Source: Bradyrhizobium genosp. SA-3
GTDB taxonomy: Bacteria; Pseudomonadota; Alphaproteobacteria; Rhizobiales; Xanthobacteraceae
Assembly (NCBI RefSeq): GCF_004212635.1
Contig: NZ_PSRT01000033.1
Location: forward strand, 1 to 64,000
Reading direction: 5' to 3'
Length of the DNA: 64,000 bases
Part shown: piece by piece, positions 32,939-42,399 of the stretch
How the letters are laid out: each line of letters begins with the position of its first letter
Numbering within the stretch: the stretch's first letter is position 1
The notes under the pieces: generated by a model
What the model was told of the DNA's origin: nothing
Databases searched by the model: none
The model's input: the letters and a program-made list of their open reading frames with translations, nothing else
Made by a program: the position numbers and the translations under genes

Positions 32939-34384
32939 ATGTCCGACTCTTTCCAGGAAGCGCTGTGCGGGCTCGCTGACATCGTCGGCGACAAGCACGT
33001 CATCGCCTCCGGAGCCGACCAGGAGCCCTACGTGGTGGACTGGCGCGGCCGCTATCACGGTCACGCGGTCGCGGTAGTGAAGCCCGGCTCGACCGCCGAG
33101 GTCGCCGCCGTCGTCAAACTCTGCGCGGCAACGCAGCTCGCGATCGTGCCGCAGGGCGGCAACACCGGCATGTGCGGGGCCGCGACGCCGGACGATCGCG
33201 CAGGCAATGTCGTGATCCGGCTCGACCGTATGCGGGCCGTGCGCGACGTCAGCCCGCTCGCCAACACGATCACCGTGGAAGCCGGCTGCATCCTCGCCGA
33301 GGTGCAGAACGCAGCTCGTAACGTCGATCGCTATTTTCCCTTGAGCCTGGGGGCCGAGGGCTCCTGCCAGATCGGCGGCAACATTTCCACCAATGCCGGC
33401 GGCACGGCCGTGCTTCGCTACGGACCGACACGCGACCTCGTGCTCGGGCTGGAGGTCGTGCTGCCCGACGGGCGCGTCTTCAACGGCCTGCGCGCGCTGC
33501 GCAAGGACAACACCGGTTACGCGCTCAAGCAGCTCTTCATCGGCGCAGAGGGCACGCTCGGCATCGTCACGGCGGCGGTCCTGAAACTGTTTGCGCCGCC
33601 GCGCAGCTCCGCGCTGGCGCTGCTGAAATTGCAAGGCGTCGAGCAGGCGCTCGAGATCATGCAGCGCCTGCGCGGTGTGGTCGGCGACCGGCTCGGCAGC
33701 CTCGAGATCATGTCGCGCTCGCAGATCGAGGCGATTGCGGAGACCGTGCCGCATGTGACTATTCCGTTCGAGCTGACGACGCCGTGGTATCTGATCGTAG
33801 AGTTGACCGACACGCTCGCAGGCGTTGACCTCAACGAGCCGCTCGCCACGGTGCTCGCGGAGGCGATGGAGGCCGGGCTCACTGACGACGTCATCCTGGC
33901 GTCGAACCTGGCGCAGGCCAAGGCGATCTGGGCAGTCAGGCACAGCGTGTCCGAAGGCAACAAGCGCAGCGGCTATGTCGTGTCGCATGACAGCGTGGTG
34001 CCGCTGGAGCGGCAGGCGGCCTTCGTCGCCAATGTCGAGGCCCGGATCAAGGCTGCCGTGCCGCATGCGCGCGTCGTGATGCACGGCCATATCGGCGACG
34101 GCAATATCCACGTGATCGCGCTGATCGACCGCGCGCATTGTCAGGACCCTGCTGCAACGGCCGCGCTGGTGGCTGAGATCAACGAGATCGTCGATGACGA
34201 GACCGCAGCGCAAGGCGGAGCCATCAGTGCCGAGCACGGCATTGGCATCACCAATCGCGGCCGGCTCGCGCGCGTCACCGATCCCCTCGATATCGAGCTG
34301 ATGCGAGACATCAAGCAACTGTTCGATCCGAATGGCCTGATGAACCCGGGCAAGATCTTTAGTGCCGGAGGCGCGCGACGATGA
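32939..34384 (+). CDS. FAD-linked oxidoreductase (D-2-hydroxyacid dehydrogenase type)
   Basis: A 481-residue protein of the glycolate oxidase GlcD/D-lactate dehydrogenase family. The FAD-binding domain carries PQGGNTGMCGAATP near residue 70, SLGAEGSCQIGGNIST and YGPTRDLVLGLEVV. The C-terminal domain has the active-site pattern HGHIGDGNIHV and SAEHGIGITNRG. It would oxidise a D-2-hydroxy acid to a 2-keto acid with a quinone or electron-transfer partner. It ends in ATGA, which starts the kinase gene, so it is translationally coupled. Confidence 0.92.
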   Translation: MSDSFQEALCGLADIVGDKHVIASGADQEPYVVDWRGRYHGHAVAVVKPGSTAEVAAVVKLCAATQLAIVPQGGNTGMCGAATPDDRAGNVVIRLDRMRAVRDVSPLANTITVEAGCILAEVQNAARNVDRYFPLSLGAEGSCQIGGNISTNAGGTAVLRYGPTRDLVLGLEVVLPDGRVFNGLRALRKDNTGYALKQLFIGAEGTLGIVTAAVLKLFAPPRSSALALLKLQGVEQALEIMQRLRGVVGDRLGSLEIMSRSQIEAIAETVPHVTIPFELTTPWYLIVELTDTLAGVDLNEPLATVLAEAMEAGLTDDVILASNLAQAKAIWAVRHSVSEGNKRSGYVVSHDSVVPLERQAAFVANVEARIKAAVPHARVVMHGHIGDGNIHVIALIDRAHCQDPAATAALVAEINEIVDDETAAQGGAISAEHGIGITNRGRLARVTDPLDIELMRDIKQLFDPNGLMNPGKIFSAGGARR

Positions 34385-35483
34385 CGAGCGTCCGCCTGCT
34401 TGCCGACGATCTCACCGGTGCGCTTGACACCGCGGCGGGGTTCGTCGGCCTGTGCGGACCGTTCGACGTCATCTGGCCGGATGCGCCTCAAGTGCCGCAC
34501 ACTCCGAGCCTCGCGATCGATAGCGGAACCCGCGAGCGACCTAAGGCCGAGAGCATCGAGATCGTCGAACGACTGGCGCCGCAGCTCCGCGGGGCGGCGA
34601 TCGCCTACAAGAAGGTCGATAGCCTCCTTCGCGGCGCATGGGCGGCCGAGCTTGGCGCCTGCCTGCGCAGCGGCGATTGGGCGTCCTGCGTGGTCGCTCC
34701 CGCCTTCGACTATCAGGGGCGCCGCACAATGGGTGGCCAGCAATTTGCGCGCACGGTGCAAGGCGAGTGGCACCGCGTCGGCGATAATCTCCTGGCCCAG
34801 CTGCGGCAGGACGGCATCGAGGCGCGGCAGGGCGGGGCCGACACGCTGTCGCAGGGCGGCGTTCAGGTCTTCGACGCCGAAAGCGATATCGACCTCGATC
34901 GTATCGTCGAGATGGGGCGGCGCATGCCGGGACCCGTGCTATGGTGCGGCAGCGGCGGGCTCGCCGGCGCGCTCGCCCGCAGCCATCGCGCCGATGCGCC
35001 GAGCCAATTGAAGCTGCCGGTGCTGGGGCTGTTCGGCTCGGATCAGCCCGCGACTGCGTCTCAGCTGGCCGCGTGCGGCGAGGCAACTATCGCGCTTGCG
35101 GAAGGCGAGGGCGCGGCGCCTGTGCGGCGCAAGCTGGCCGATGGCGCCGTGGCACTGGTCAAATTCTCTCTCGCCGACGGCCTGACGCGCGCCGAGGCGG
35201 CGCGGCGGATCGCGCGCGAAATGACGGCACTTATCGCGTCGCTCGAACCACCGGGCACGCTGATCGTTGCTGGCGGCGAGACCCTGAAGGCGGCGTGCGT
35301 TACACTTGGCGCGCATGCGCTCCAGGTGACGGGACGTATCGTGCCGGGATTGCCTCGTTCGATCTTGCAGGGCGGCCGGTGGGCTGGAGTGGACGTGATT
35401 TCGAAGTCCGGTGCATTCGGGCCCAGCGAGCTCTGGCGCGATCTGCTTCGGGACAATCATTTGCTCGACATGAGGAGTCCGAC

Positions 35484-35487
<4 letters not shown>
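34381..35487 (+). CDS. Four-carbon acid sugar kinase family protein (DUF1537)
   Basis: A 368-residue kinase. The N-terminal domain opens with VRLLADDLTGALDTAAGF, the DUF1537 signature for sugar-acid binding, followed by KKVDSLLRG and VVAPAFDYQGRRTMGGQ. The C-terminal nucleotide-binding domain has LIVAGGETLKAACVTLGA and GLPRSILQGG. Characterised members phosphorylate D-threonate, L-threonate or D-erythronate. It is coupled by ATGA to the FAD oxidase and to the PdxA-like gene. The pairing of DUF1537 kinase with PdxA2 is the hallmark of the D-threonate/D-erythronate pathway to dihydroxyacetone phosphate. Confidence 0.9.
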
Positions 35488-36524
<1,037 letters not shown>

Positions 36525-36537
36525 GATCGAACGCACG

Positions 36538-37668
36538 ATGACCAACGCCTTCACGCCCATCGAAATCCTTCGTCCGGCCGCGATCGAGTTCGGCTGCGGT
36601 ACAATCGCAGCCGCGGCACGCTTCGCCGAACGGATCGGCGCCAAACGGCCGCTGGTGATCTCGGACCCGTTCAACGCGCGTCGCGTCGACACGCTGGCGC
36701 TGCCCGGCGCGGTCAAGCTGTTCGGCGATGTGAAGCCCGAGCCGGACCTGCCTAATCTCGAGAAGGCGGTCGCGATGGCGCGCGACGCCAAGCCAGATCT
36801 CGTCGTCGGGTTCGGCGGCGGCAGCGCGATGGATCTGGCCAAGCTGGTGGCGGTGATGTGCACGAACGACGTGGCTTTCGCCGACATCGTTGGGCCGGAG
36901 AAGGTGGCCGGTCGCAGCGTGGCGCTGATGCAGATTCCCACCACCTCGGGCACCGGCAGCGAAGCCGGCACCCGCGCGCTCGTCACCGACCCCGTGAGCC
37001 AGAACAAGCAGGCGGTGCAGAGCCGCTTCATGCTGGCTGACATCGCCATCGTCGATCCGGATCTGACGATGACGGTGCCGAAAGAGGTCACTGCGGCGAC
37101 TGGCGTCGACGCGCTGGCACATTGCGTCGAGGCCTATACCAGCCGCAAGTCGCATCCGACAATCGATCTCTATGCGCTCGAAGGCGCGCGGCTGGTCGGG
37201 CAGTATCTCAAGCGGGCGGTGGTCGATGGTGGCGATCGCGAGGCGCGTGCGGGCCTGGCGCTGGCCTCGCTCTATGGCGGCTATTGCCTCGGGCCGGTGA
37301 ACACGACCGCCGGTCATGCGGTGGCGTATCCGCTCGGCACGCGTCACCATGTGGCGCATGGGCTTGCCTGTGCGGTGATCTTCCCGCACACGCTGGCCTT
37401 CAACATGCCGGCCGTGGAGGCGAAGACCGTCGCGGTGCTCCAGGCGCTTGGATTGCCGAAGCAGGGCGATGCAAAGCTGGCGTTCGACGCAACCTACAAG
37501 TTCTGCGCCGATCTCGGTATCGAGATGCGGCTGTCGGCGCTCGGCGTGCCCAAGGACGACCTCGGCGTGATGGCCGACGAGGCACACGCCATTCGCCGCC
37601 TGCTCGACAACAATCCGCGCGACCTCAGCCGGGATGCGATCCTGAACATGTACGAGGTCGCGTTCTAG
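36538..37668 (+). CDS. Iron-containing alcohol dehydrogenase
   Basis: A 376-residue group III Fe-ADH. The NAD-binding pattern is VGFGGGSAMDLAKL and PTTSGTGSEAGTRA. The metal ligands are in GVDALAHCVEAY, TAGHAVAYPLG and HHVAHGLACAV. The ATG at 36538 gives the normal start; a longer frame upstream overlaps the pdxA-like gene. It probably handles an aldehyde or lactaldehyde-type intermediate of the same sugar-acid pathway. Its stop codon touches the palindromic repeat at 37668. Confidence 0.92.
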   Translation: MTNAFTPIEILRPAAIEFGCGTIAAAARFAERIGAKRPLVISDPFNARRVDTLALPGAVKLFGDVKPEPDLPNLEKAVAMARDAKPDLVVGFGGGSAMDLAKLVAVMCTNDVAFADIVGPEKVAGRSVALMQIPTTSGTGSEAGTRALVTDPVSQNKQAVQSRFMLADIAIVDPDLTMTVPKEVTAATGVDALAHCVEAYTSRKSHPTIDLYALEGARLVGQYLKRAVVDGGDREARAGLALASLYGGYCLGPVNTTAGHAVAYPLGTRHHVAHGLACAVIFPHTLAFNMPAVEAKTVAVLQALGLPKQGDAKLAFDATYKFCADLGIEMRLSALGVPKDDLGVMADEAHAIRRLLDNNPRDLSRDAILNMYEVAF

Positions 37669-37748
37669 AGCATGATCCGGAAAAGTGTGTAGCGGGTTTC
37701 CGAAAAGACCATGCTCAAACAAATTACCTAAGGCGCGATGCATCGCGC
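37668..37748. repeat. Palindromic intergenic repeat (Rhizobiales GAGCATGATC type)
   Basis: The element begins GAGCATGATCCGGAAA and ends TTTCCGAAAAGACCATGCTC, forming an imperfect inverted repeat over 37668-37716. A second perfect 16-bp palindrome GCGCGATGCATCGCGC follows at 37733-37748. The sequence matches my recollection of a very common repeat in Bradyrhizobium and related genomes. It lies directly after the Fe-ADH stop and before the TctC gene, and may act as an mRNA end or processing element. Confidence 0.8.
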
Positions 37749-37813
37749 TTTAGCCACCTCCGCCGCTCGTTCGCGGCACCCAATCAACAACACTGAAAAC
37801 AGAGGAAACTTCG

Positions 37814-38785
37814 ATGAGATCGACGTGGCTTGTTCTTGCCTCACTCATGCTGTTGGCGACGTCGCCGGCAAAGGCCCAGGACAGTTATCCGTCCAAGCAG
37901 GTGACGGTGATCGTTCCCTTCGCCGCCGGCGGTACCGCCGACATCTTCGCCCGCATGGTCTCCAACCATTTGCAAGCGAAGTTCGGCAAGCCATTCGTGG
38001 TCGAGAATGTCGGCGGCGCCGGCTCGATCCTCGGCGTGACTCGGCTGGCGAAGTCGGCACCTGATGGCATCACGCTCGGGCTTGCGAGCACGTCCGCGCT
38101 CGCGATCAACCCGTCGCTCTATGGTCCGAAGCTCAGCTACCAGCCGGACAAGGATCTTGTGCCGGTTGCCCAGATCAGCGTCGTGCCCAACGTGCTTGTC
38201 GTGAACCCCAACAAGATCAAGGCGCGCACCGTGCCGGAGCTGATCGCTTATCTGAAGGCGAATCCGGACAAGGTCTCGTTCGGCTCGGCCGGCGTCGGCA
38301 CCTCGCAGCATCTGGCCGCCGAGCTGTTTCAGCAGATGACCGGCACCAAGATGGTGCACGTCCCCTACAAGGGCTCCAGCCAGATGCTGACGGACCTGTT
38401 GGGCGGCCAGATCGATCTCGCCTTCGACAACGTGCCGCTGCTGCTGCCGCAGGTGAAGACCGGCCAACTCGCGATGCTTGCGACCGCAACGCCGAAGCGC
38501 GCCACTTTCGATCCGGAGGTGCCCGCCGTTGCCGAATTCCTGCCGGGCTTCGAGGCCGTGGCCTGGCACGGCTTCTTCGTCCCGGCCGGGACGCCGAAAC
38601 CGATCGTCGAAAAGCTCTCCGCCGAGATCCGCGCCTTCATGCAGCAGCCGGACACGGTGCAGAAATTGGCCGAGCTCGGCGCCACCGCGGTCGCGGTGGC
38701 TTCCGAGCCGTTTGCGGCCTACATCACCGCTGAGACGGCGCGGTGGAAGAAGGTGATCGAGGCGGCAAACATCAAGATGGATTAG
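37814..38785 (+). CDS. TctC/Bug-family solute receptor
   Basis: A 323-residue periplasmic binding protein. A signal peptide of about 22 residues (ends AKA) precedes the family start DSYPSKQVTVIVPFAAGG. Other Bug hallmarks are FVVENVGGAGSILG, VSFGSAGVGTSQHLAAELF and VHVPYKGSSQML. It binds a carboxylated ligand, here likely the sugar acid processed by the operon upstream. The membrane subunits TctA and TctB are not in the window. It is the last gene before the tRNA that carries the prophage. Confidence 0.93.
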   Translation: MRSTWLVLASLMLLATSPAKAQDSYPSKQVTVIVPFAAGGTADIFARMVSNHLQAKFGKPFVVENVGGAGSILGVTRLAKSAPDGITLGLASTSALAINPSLYGPKLSYQPDKDLVPVAQISVVPNVLVVNPNKIKARTVPELIAYLKANPDKVSFGSAGVGTSQHLAAELFQQMTGTKMVHVPYKGSSQMLTDLLGGQIDLAFDNVPLLLPQVKTGQLAMLATATPKRATFDPEVPAVAEFLPGFEAVAWHGFFVPAGTPKPIVEKLSAEIRAFMQQPDTVQKLAELGATAVAVASEPFAAYITAETARWKKVIEAANIKMD

Positions 38786-38802
38786 AAGGATCAACAGGAC
38801 CC

Positions 38803-38853
38803 GCGTGGCAGCGCTTGCCAGCCCGGAGGCGAGCAGGTAGAACGCTGCCACGC
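38803..38853 (+). terminator. Hairpin after the TctC gene
   Basis: GCGTGGCAGCG at 38803 and CGCTGCCACGC at 38843 form an 11-bp perfect stem around a 29-base loop. It lies 18 bases after the TctC stop codon. No T-run follows, so it may be a stabiliser or a factor-dependent end. Confidence 0.5.
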
Positions 38854-38935
38854 CTGAGCCGTGATTTGCGCCAAACGCGCTTCCGGCCACAGTCGAGCAA
38901 ATCAACAAGACCTTGAATTTGTTCGACTATTCCGT

Positions 38936-39009
38936 TGGGGAATGGTGTAACGGTAGCACAACAGACTCTGACTCTGTTTGTCTTGGTTCGAATCCAGGTT
39001 CCCCAGCCA
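38936..39009 (+). tRNA. tRNA-Gln (anticodon CTG)
   Basis: The gene folds completely: acceptor TGGGGAA/TTCCCCA, a D-arm with GGTAGCA, anticodon stem ACAGA/TCTGT with loop CTCTGAC (anticodon CTG), T-stem CTTGG/CCAGG with loop TTCGAAT, then discriminator G and an encoded CCA (39007-39009). It reads codon CAG. Its 3' part is the attachment site of the integrated element that follows, and the gene remains intact because the element restores the end. Confidence 0.97.
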
Positions 39010-39012
39010 GTT
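38993..39012. other. attL, 20-bp core inside the tRNA-Gln 3' end
   Basis: TCCAGGTTCCCCAGCCAGTT covers the T-stem 3' side, acceptor 3' strand, CCA and three bases after it. The identical 20 bases at 57275-57294 form attR. This defines the exact element limits. Confidence 0.93.
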
Positions 39013-39239
39013 TGCAGTTTCAGCAGTAAAATCAATTAGTTAGAAGGAAGTGCGGCGCACAAAATCGGTGCCGCTCGTAACCGCTTTTCGGCACCGGCGA
39101 CCGTAGCCGGCGACTCAATTTCGCCACAATCTCCACGCAAGATAATTGCGCGTTCGGACTTCGCTCCGAAACAAAAGCACACAGAGAATCCGTTCAATCG
39201 CTCGCCTAACCAGCGGGCCTAACGCTCTGTTGTGCTTTC
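39013..39239. other. Left end of the element, non-coding
   Basis: No gene is seen. It holds a hairpin CGGTGCCG/CGGCACCG at 39066-39096, whose loop contains an integrase arm-type repeat. No good ribosome site precedes the portal gene. Confidence 0.5.
39074..39082 (+). repeat. Integrase arm-type repeat, left
   Basis: CTCGTAACC, 62 bases inside attL. Three more copies in the same orientation lie inside attR (57168-57202). The shared sequence at both ends and nowhere else noticed suggests integrase arm-binding sites. Confidence 0.6.
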
Positions 39240-40478
39240 TTGTCTCTCACGTCACGCTTCAAATCCCTTCTTCGTATCGAGACCAAAGCCACGTCGGGCG
39301 TCTCCACGCCTGAGGCTTGGCTGTTCGAACTGTTCGGCGCGAACCCGACCTTGGCCGGCGTGACCGTCACGCCCCATAGCGCTATGACGTGCGCGTCGGT
39401 CGCATGCGCAGTGCGCTCGATCGCTGAAGCCGCCGGCTCGCTTCCCCTCCACATTTACAAGCAGCTCCCGGACGGCGGCAAAGAGAAGGCCACCGATCAC
39501 CCGCTCTACAAGATCCTTCATGACGCGCCGAATAGCTTCACGCCGGCCGCACTGTTTCGCACCCAGCTCATGGCGGATGCGCTGCTCCAGCCCTGGGGTG
39601 GCTTTGCGCAAATTGTCCGCGTCGATGGTGGCAAGCCCGCCGAACTGATCCGGCTGGACCCCAGGACCGCACCCGTAGCCGTAGACGACCGGGACCTTGA
39701 ACCGACCTACAAGGTGAACGGTCGCGAGATCGCTGGCGCCGACGTGATCCATATCCCGAGCCCTTCCTACGACCAGCGCAAGGGCCTGGTTGGCGAAGGC
39801 CGCGAGGCCATCGCGCTCGCGATTGTTCTGGAACGCCATGCCGCGCGCCTATTCGGCAATGGCGCTAGGCCTTCGGGCGTTCTCAGCTTGAAGGGCACCA
39901 TTACGCCCGATGCGCTCGGCAAGGCCAAGGCCGCATGGCAGGCCGCTCACAGCGGAAGCAACTCCGGCGGCACCGCAGTCTTGCCCAGCGATGCGTCCTG
40001 GCAGGCGCTCACGTTCAACAGCGTCGATAGCCAGTTCCTTGAAATGCGAACGTATGCGGTGGCGGAGATCGCGAGATTGTTTCGTGTCCCGTTGCACCTG
40101 TTGATGCAGGTCGACCGCGCTCAGCCGCGCTCCATCGAATCAATCGGGCAGGAATTCCTCTCGCAAGCTCTGCTCCCCCGGCTCAAGTCCTTCGAGCAGG
40201 AGCTAGAGCTGAAGCTCCTGACGCCGGAAGAGCGCGATCACTATGCCATCGAGTTCAATATCGACGGCTTTGCGCGCGCCGATCTTCTCGCCCGCGCCCA
40301 GGCCCTTAGCGCGACCGTCTCAGCGCGCATTCTCAACCCGAATGAAGCTCGCCAGATCGGCTTCGGCTTGCCGGCCTATGAGGGCGGCGACGTGTTCGAG
40401 AACTTCAACACGTCATCCGCACATGCCGGCGGCGCCCTCAATGCCGGCAACGATAACAATCAAGAGGATGCCGCCTGA
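39240..40478 (+). CDS. Phage portal protein (HK97 type)
   Basis: A 412-residue portal that forms the 12-mer ring for DNA entry. Family phrases are VACAVRSIAEAAGSLPLHIY, DHPLYKILHDAPN, ELIRLDPRT, DVIHIPSPS and AVAEIARLFRVPLHLL. The only usable start is TTG 39240 (MSLTSRFKSLLR, a normal portal start). No ribosome site is visible before it, which is odd for a structural gene. In canonical phages it follows the large terminase, but here it is the first gene and the terminase lies 7 kb downstream. The next gene begins inside its stop codon (TGATG). Confidence 0.92.
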   Translation: MSLTSRFKSLLRIETKATSGVSTPEAWLFELFGANPTLAGVTVTPHSAMTCASVACAVRSIAEAAGSLPLHIYKQLPDGGKEKATDHPLYKILHDAPNSFTPAALFRTQLMADALLQPWGGFAQIVRVDGGKPAELIRLDPRTAPVAVDDRDLEPTYKVNGREIAGADVIHIPSPSYDQRKGLVGEGREAIALAIVLERHAARLFGNGARPSGVLSLKGTITPDALGKAKAAWQAAHSGSNSGGTAVLPSDASWQALTFNSVDSQFLEMRTYAVAEIARLFRVPLHLLMQVDRAQPRSIESIGQEFLSQALLPRLKSFEQELELKLLTPEERDHYAIEFNIDGFARADLLARAQALSATVSARILNPNEARQIGFGLPAYEGGDVFENFNTSSAHAGGALNAGNDNNQEDAA

Positions 40479-41146
40479 TGCTTCGCACAATCCATCTGCA
40501 CGGCCGACTCAGCAAAGAATTCGGCGCCTCGTATCGCTTTGAAGTCGCGACGGCCGCTGAAGCGTTGCGCGCGCTGAACTGTGCTTTCCCCGGTCGCTTC
40601 GTGAAGGCGATTGAGCAGGGCTATTACAAGATCGTCCGTGGCGACAAGCGCAACGGCATGCAGCTCGACCTCGACTTGGTCAAGGGCTTCAATCTCGGCC
40701 TTGCCGATCTGCACATCATTCCAGTTTCGCGGGGCGCGGCCTCGAATACCGCAAAGGGCACCACCAAAATCGTTCTCGGTGCGGCACTGGTCGGCGGCGC
40801 AATCTTTCTAAGCGGCGGTGTGCTCGCCACGCCGCTCGCCGCGTCCGGCATTCTGAGCGGCACGACCTATGGCACCGTGGCCGCGCTTGGACTCGGCCTC
40901 GCTCTGTCCGGCGCCTCAACGCTGCTCGCCAAGCCTGCCGGTCAGTCGACGGAGGGCTCCAATGGCCTCAGCGTCAACGGCGGCAACATCGGCAATTCAG
41001 GCAAGCAAGGCGACGCCATTCCGCTGATCTATGGCGAGTGTCTGGTCGGATCGACCCCGATCTCCGTCTGGTCGAGCATTGAAGACATCAGCGTCTATGC
41101 CGACAGCGCCGGCTCCATTGAGACCGCATTTGGGGAGGCCGGCTGA
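40478..41146 (+). CDS. Tail assembly protein (lambda gpI / TipI-like)
   Basis: A 222-residue protein. The N terminus (about residues 1-80) has the ubiquitin-like fold of lambda tail assembly protein I: TIHLHGRLSKEFGASYRFEV, EALRALNCAFPGRFVKAI and GYYKIVRG. A Gly/Ala-rich hydrophobic middle follows (about residues 90-145). The C-terminal end carries GDAIPLIYGECLVGSTPIS, typical of the same family. In known tailed phages this gene lies near the tail tip genes, so its place directly behind the portal is unusual. It is coupled to both neighbours by TGATG overlaps. Confidence 0.75.
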   Translation: MLRTIHLHGRLSKEFGASYRFEVATAAEALRALNCAFPGRFVKAIEQGYYKIVRGDKRNGMQLDLDLVKGFNLGLADLHIIPVSRGAASNTAKGTTKIVLGAALVGGAIFLSGGVLATPLAASGILSGTTYGTVAALGLGLALSGASTLLAKPAGQSTEGSNGLSVNGGNIGNSGKQGDAIPLIYGECLVGSTPISVWSSIEDISVYADSAGSIETAFGEAG

Positions 41147-41472
41147 TGGCTGATCTCTCTTACACCGCGTTCTTCGGCGACCAGGAATACGCATTCAAGC
41201 TCACACCGGCACTGATCCGCGAGCTTGAGACCAAGTGCGGCTCTGGCGTCGGCATGATTGCCAACCGGCTGTTCTCGCGCAACTTCGCCCAGGCCGACAT
41301 CACCGAAACCATCCGGCTCGCTCTGATCGGCGGCGACATCACACCCAAGCGAGCCCATGAGCTGATCGTCGCCTATGTCGACGGTCGCCCGCTGGTCGAA
41401 ACATACGAACTCGCCGCAAAGATTTTGGAGCGGACGCTGTTCGGCGCTCCCACCTCGAAAGGAAACAACTAA
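41146..41472 (+). CDS. Tail assembly chaperone-like protein (gene-transfer-agent type)
   Basis: A 108-residue protein resembling the GTA tail assembly chaperone family: AFKLTPALIRELETKCGSGVG, ADITETIRLALIGGDITPKR and a C-terminal helix. It guides tail tube and tape measure assembly in phages. Its start overlaps the stop of the tail assembly gene (TGATG). A second copy-like protein lies at 48992-49324. Confidence 0.7.
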   Translation: MADLSYTAFFGDQEYAFKLTPALIRELETKCGSGVGMIANRLFSRNFAQADITETIRLALIGGDITPKRAHELIVAYVDGRPLVETYELAAKILERTLFGAPTSKGNN

Positions 41473-41886
41473 GTGACTTTTGCCACCGGCACTCCCATCA
41501 GCGACGCCAATGCATTACCAGTCACCGTTACAGGCGACAGCACCCGCGTCGACTACAGCGCGAACATCACTATTTCGAACGGCCAGAGCCTATCTCCGGC
41601 GATTGACTTGGCTGGCCATGTGTTGTCGCGCATTGAGCTTCCGAGCGCTTGGACTGCCGCCACGCTTACGCTTCAGGTCAGCACGGATGGCGTGACCTAT
41701 CGCGACCTCTGGGACGAGAGCGGCGAAGTCACGTATCAGGCCGGCGCTAATCGCGCCATTCACCTTAGCTCGTTCGGCTGGTGGACCATCCGCTACCTGA
41801 AGATTCGCAGCGGCACCTCCGCCGCACCGGTCAATCAAGGGGCTGACCGCACCATTGCGCTTTACAGCGGTTACAAGGCGTCGTGA
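41473..41886 (+). CDS. Putative decoration or tail beta-sandwich protein
   Basis: A 137-residue protein starting with GTG directly behind the preceding stop. The sequence is rich in beta strands with the pattern ATLTLQVSTDGVTYRDLWDE and WTIRYLKIRSGTSAAPVNQG, like discoidin or head-decoration folds. No helix-rich part or signal exists. It ends in overlap with the protease gene (TGATG). The role as a head or tail surface protein is inferred from composition and location. Confidence 0.65.
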   Translation: MTFATGTPISDANALPVTVTGDSTRVDYSANITISNGQSLSPAIDLAGHVLSRIELPSAWTAATLTLQVSTDGVTYRDLWDESGEVTYQAGANRAIHLSSFGWWTIRYLKIRSGTSAAPVNQGADRTIALYSGYKAS

Positions 41887-42383
41887 TGGACCGCCTAGAG
41901 ATCAAGGCAACGCTGAGCGTCAGCGATGAAGGTGAAATCACCGGCATCGCTTGGCCGTTCAATGCAGGCCCCGACAGCTATGGCGACCTCATTCAAAAGG
42001 GCGCCTTCAACATCGCTGTCAGCGACATGCCGATTCTTTTCAACCACGATCCCAGCGACCTCATTGGCACCTGGACGGAGGTGAAAGAGACGGACGAAGG
42101 CCTGATGGTGAAAGGCAAGCTGCACATGGACCGCCCGCGCGCCCGTTCTGTGCTCGCCATGATCCGGGGCCAACTCGCCAGCGGGCTCAGCATCGGCTTC
42201 CGCACCAAGGCCGCGATCAAGCAAGGCACCCGTCGCCTTATCACCGCGCTTGACGTTTTCGAAACATCGATCGTGCGTAACCCCGCCCATCCTCGCGCCC
42301 GTGTAACCGGGGCGAAATCCGACGACACGGCGCGTGCCGTGGCCGATCTCATCAAGCGATTCACGGCATCGCTTAAATCCTAG
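41886..42383 (+). CDS. HK97-type prohead protease
   Basis: A 165-residue serine protease that matures the capsid. The catalytic histidine is in MPILFNHDPSDLIG and the serine in ASGLSIGFRTK. The N-terminal GIAWPFNAGPDSYGDLIQKGAF pattern is standard. GTG 41883 could be used, but ATG 41886 is the usual start. The major capsid gene follows 16 bases later, the one normal adjacency in this part of the element. Confidence 0.92.
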   Translation: MDRLEIKATLSVSDEGEITGIAWPFNAGPDSYGDLIQKGAFNIAVSDMPILFNHDPSDLIGTWTEVKETDEGLMVKGKLHMDRPRARSVLAMIRGQLASGLSIGFRTKAAIKQGTRRLITALDVFETSIVRNPAHPRARVTGAKSDDTARAVADLIKRFTASLKS

Positions 42384-42399
42384 GAGCTTTGACTACCCA

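Noticed and set aside
32000..34318. A 772-residue open frame on the minus strand
   Set aside because: Antisense to the DHDPS-family and FAD-oxidase genes, both of which have clear motifs.
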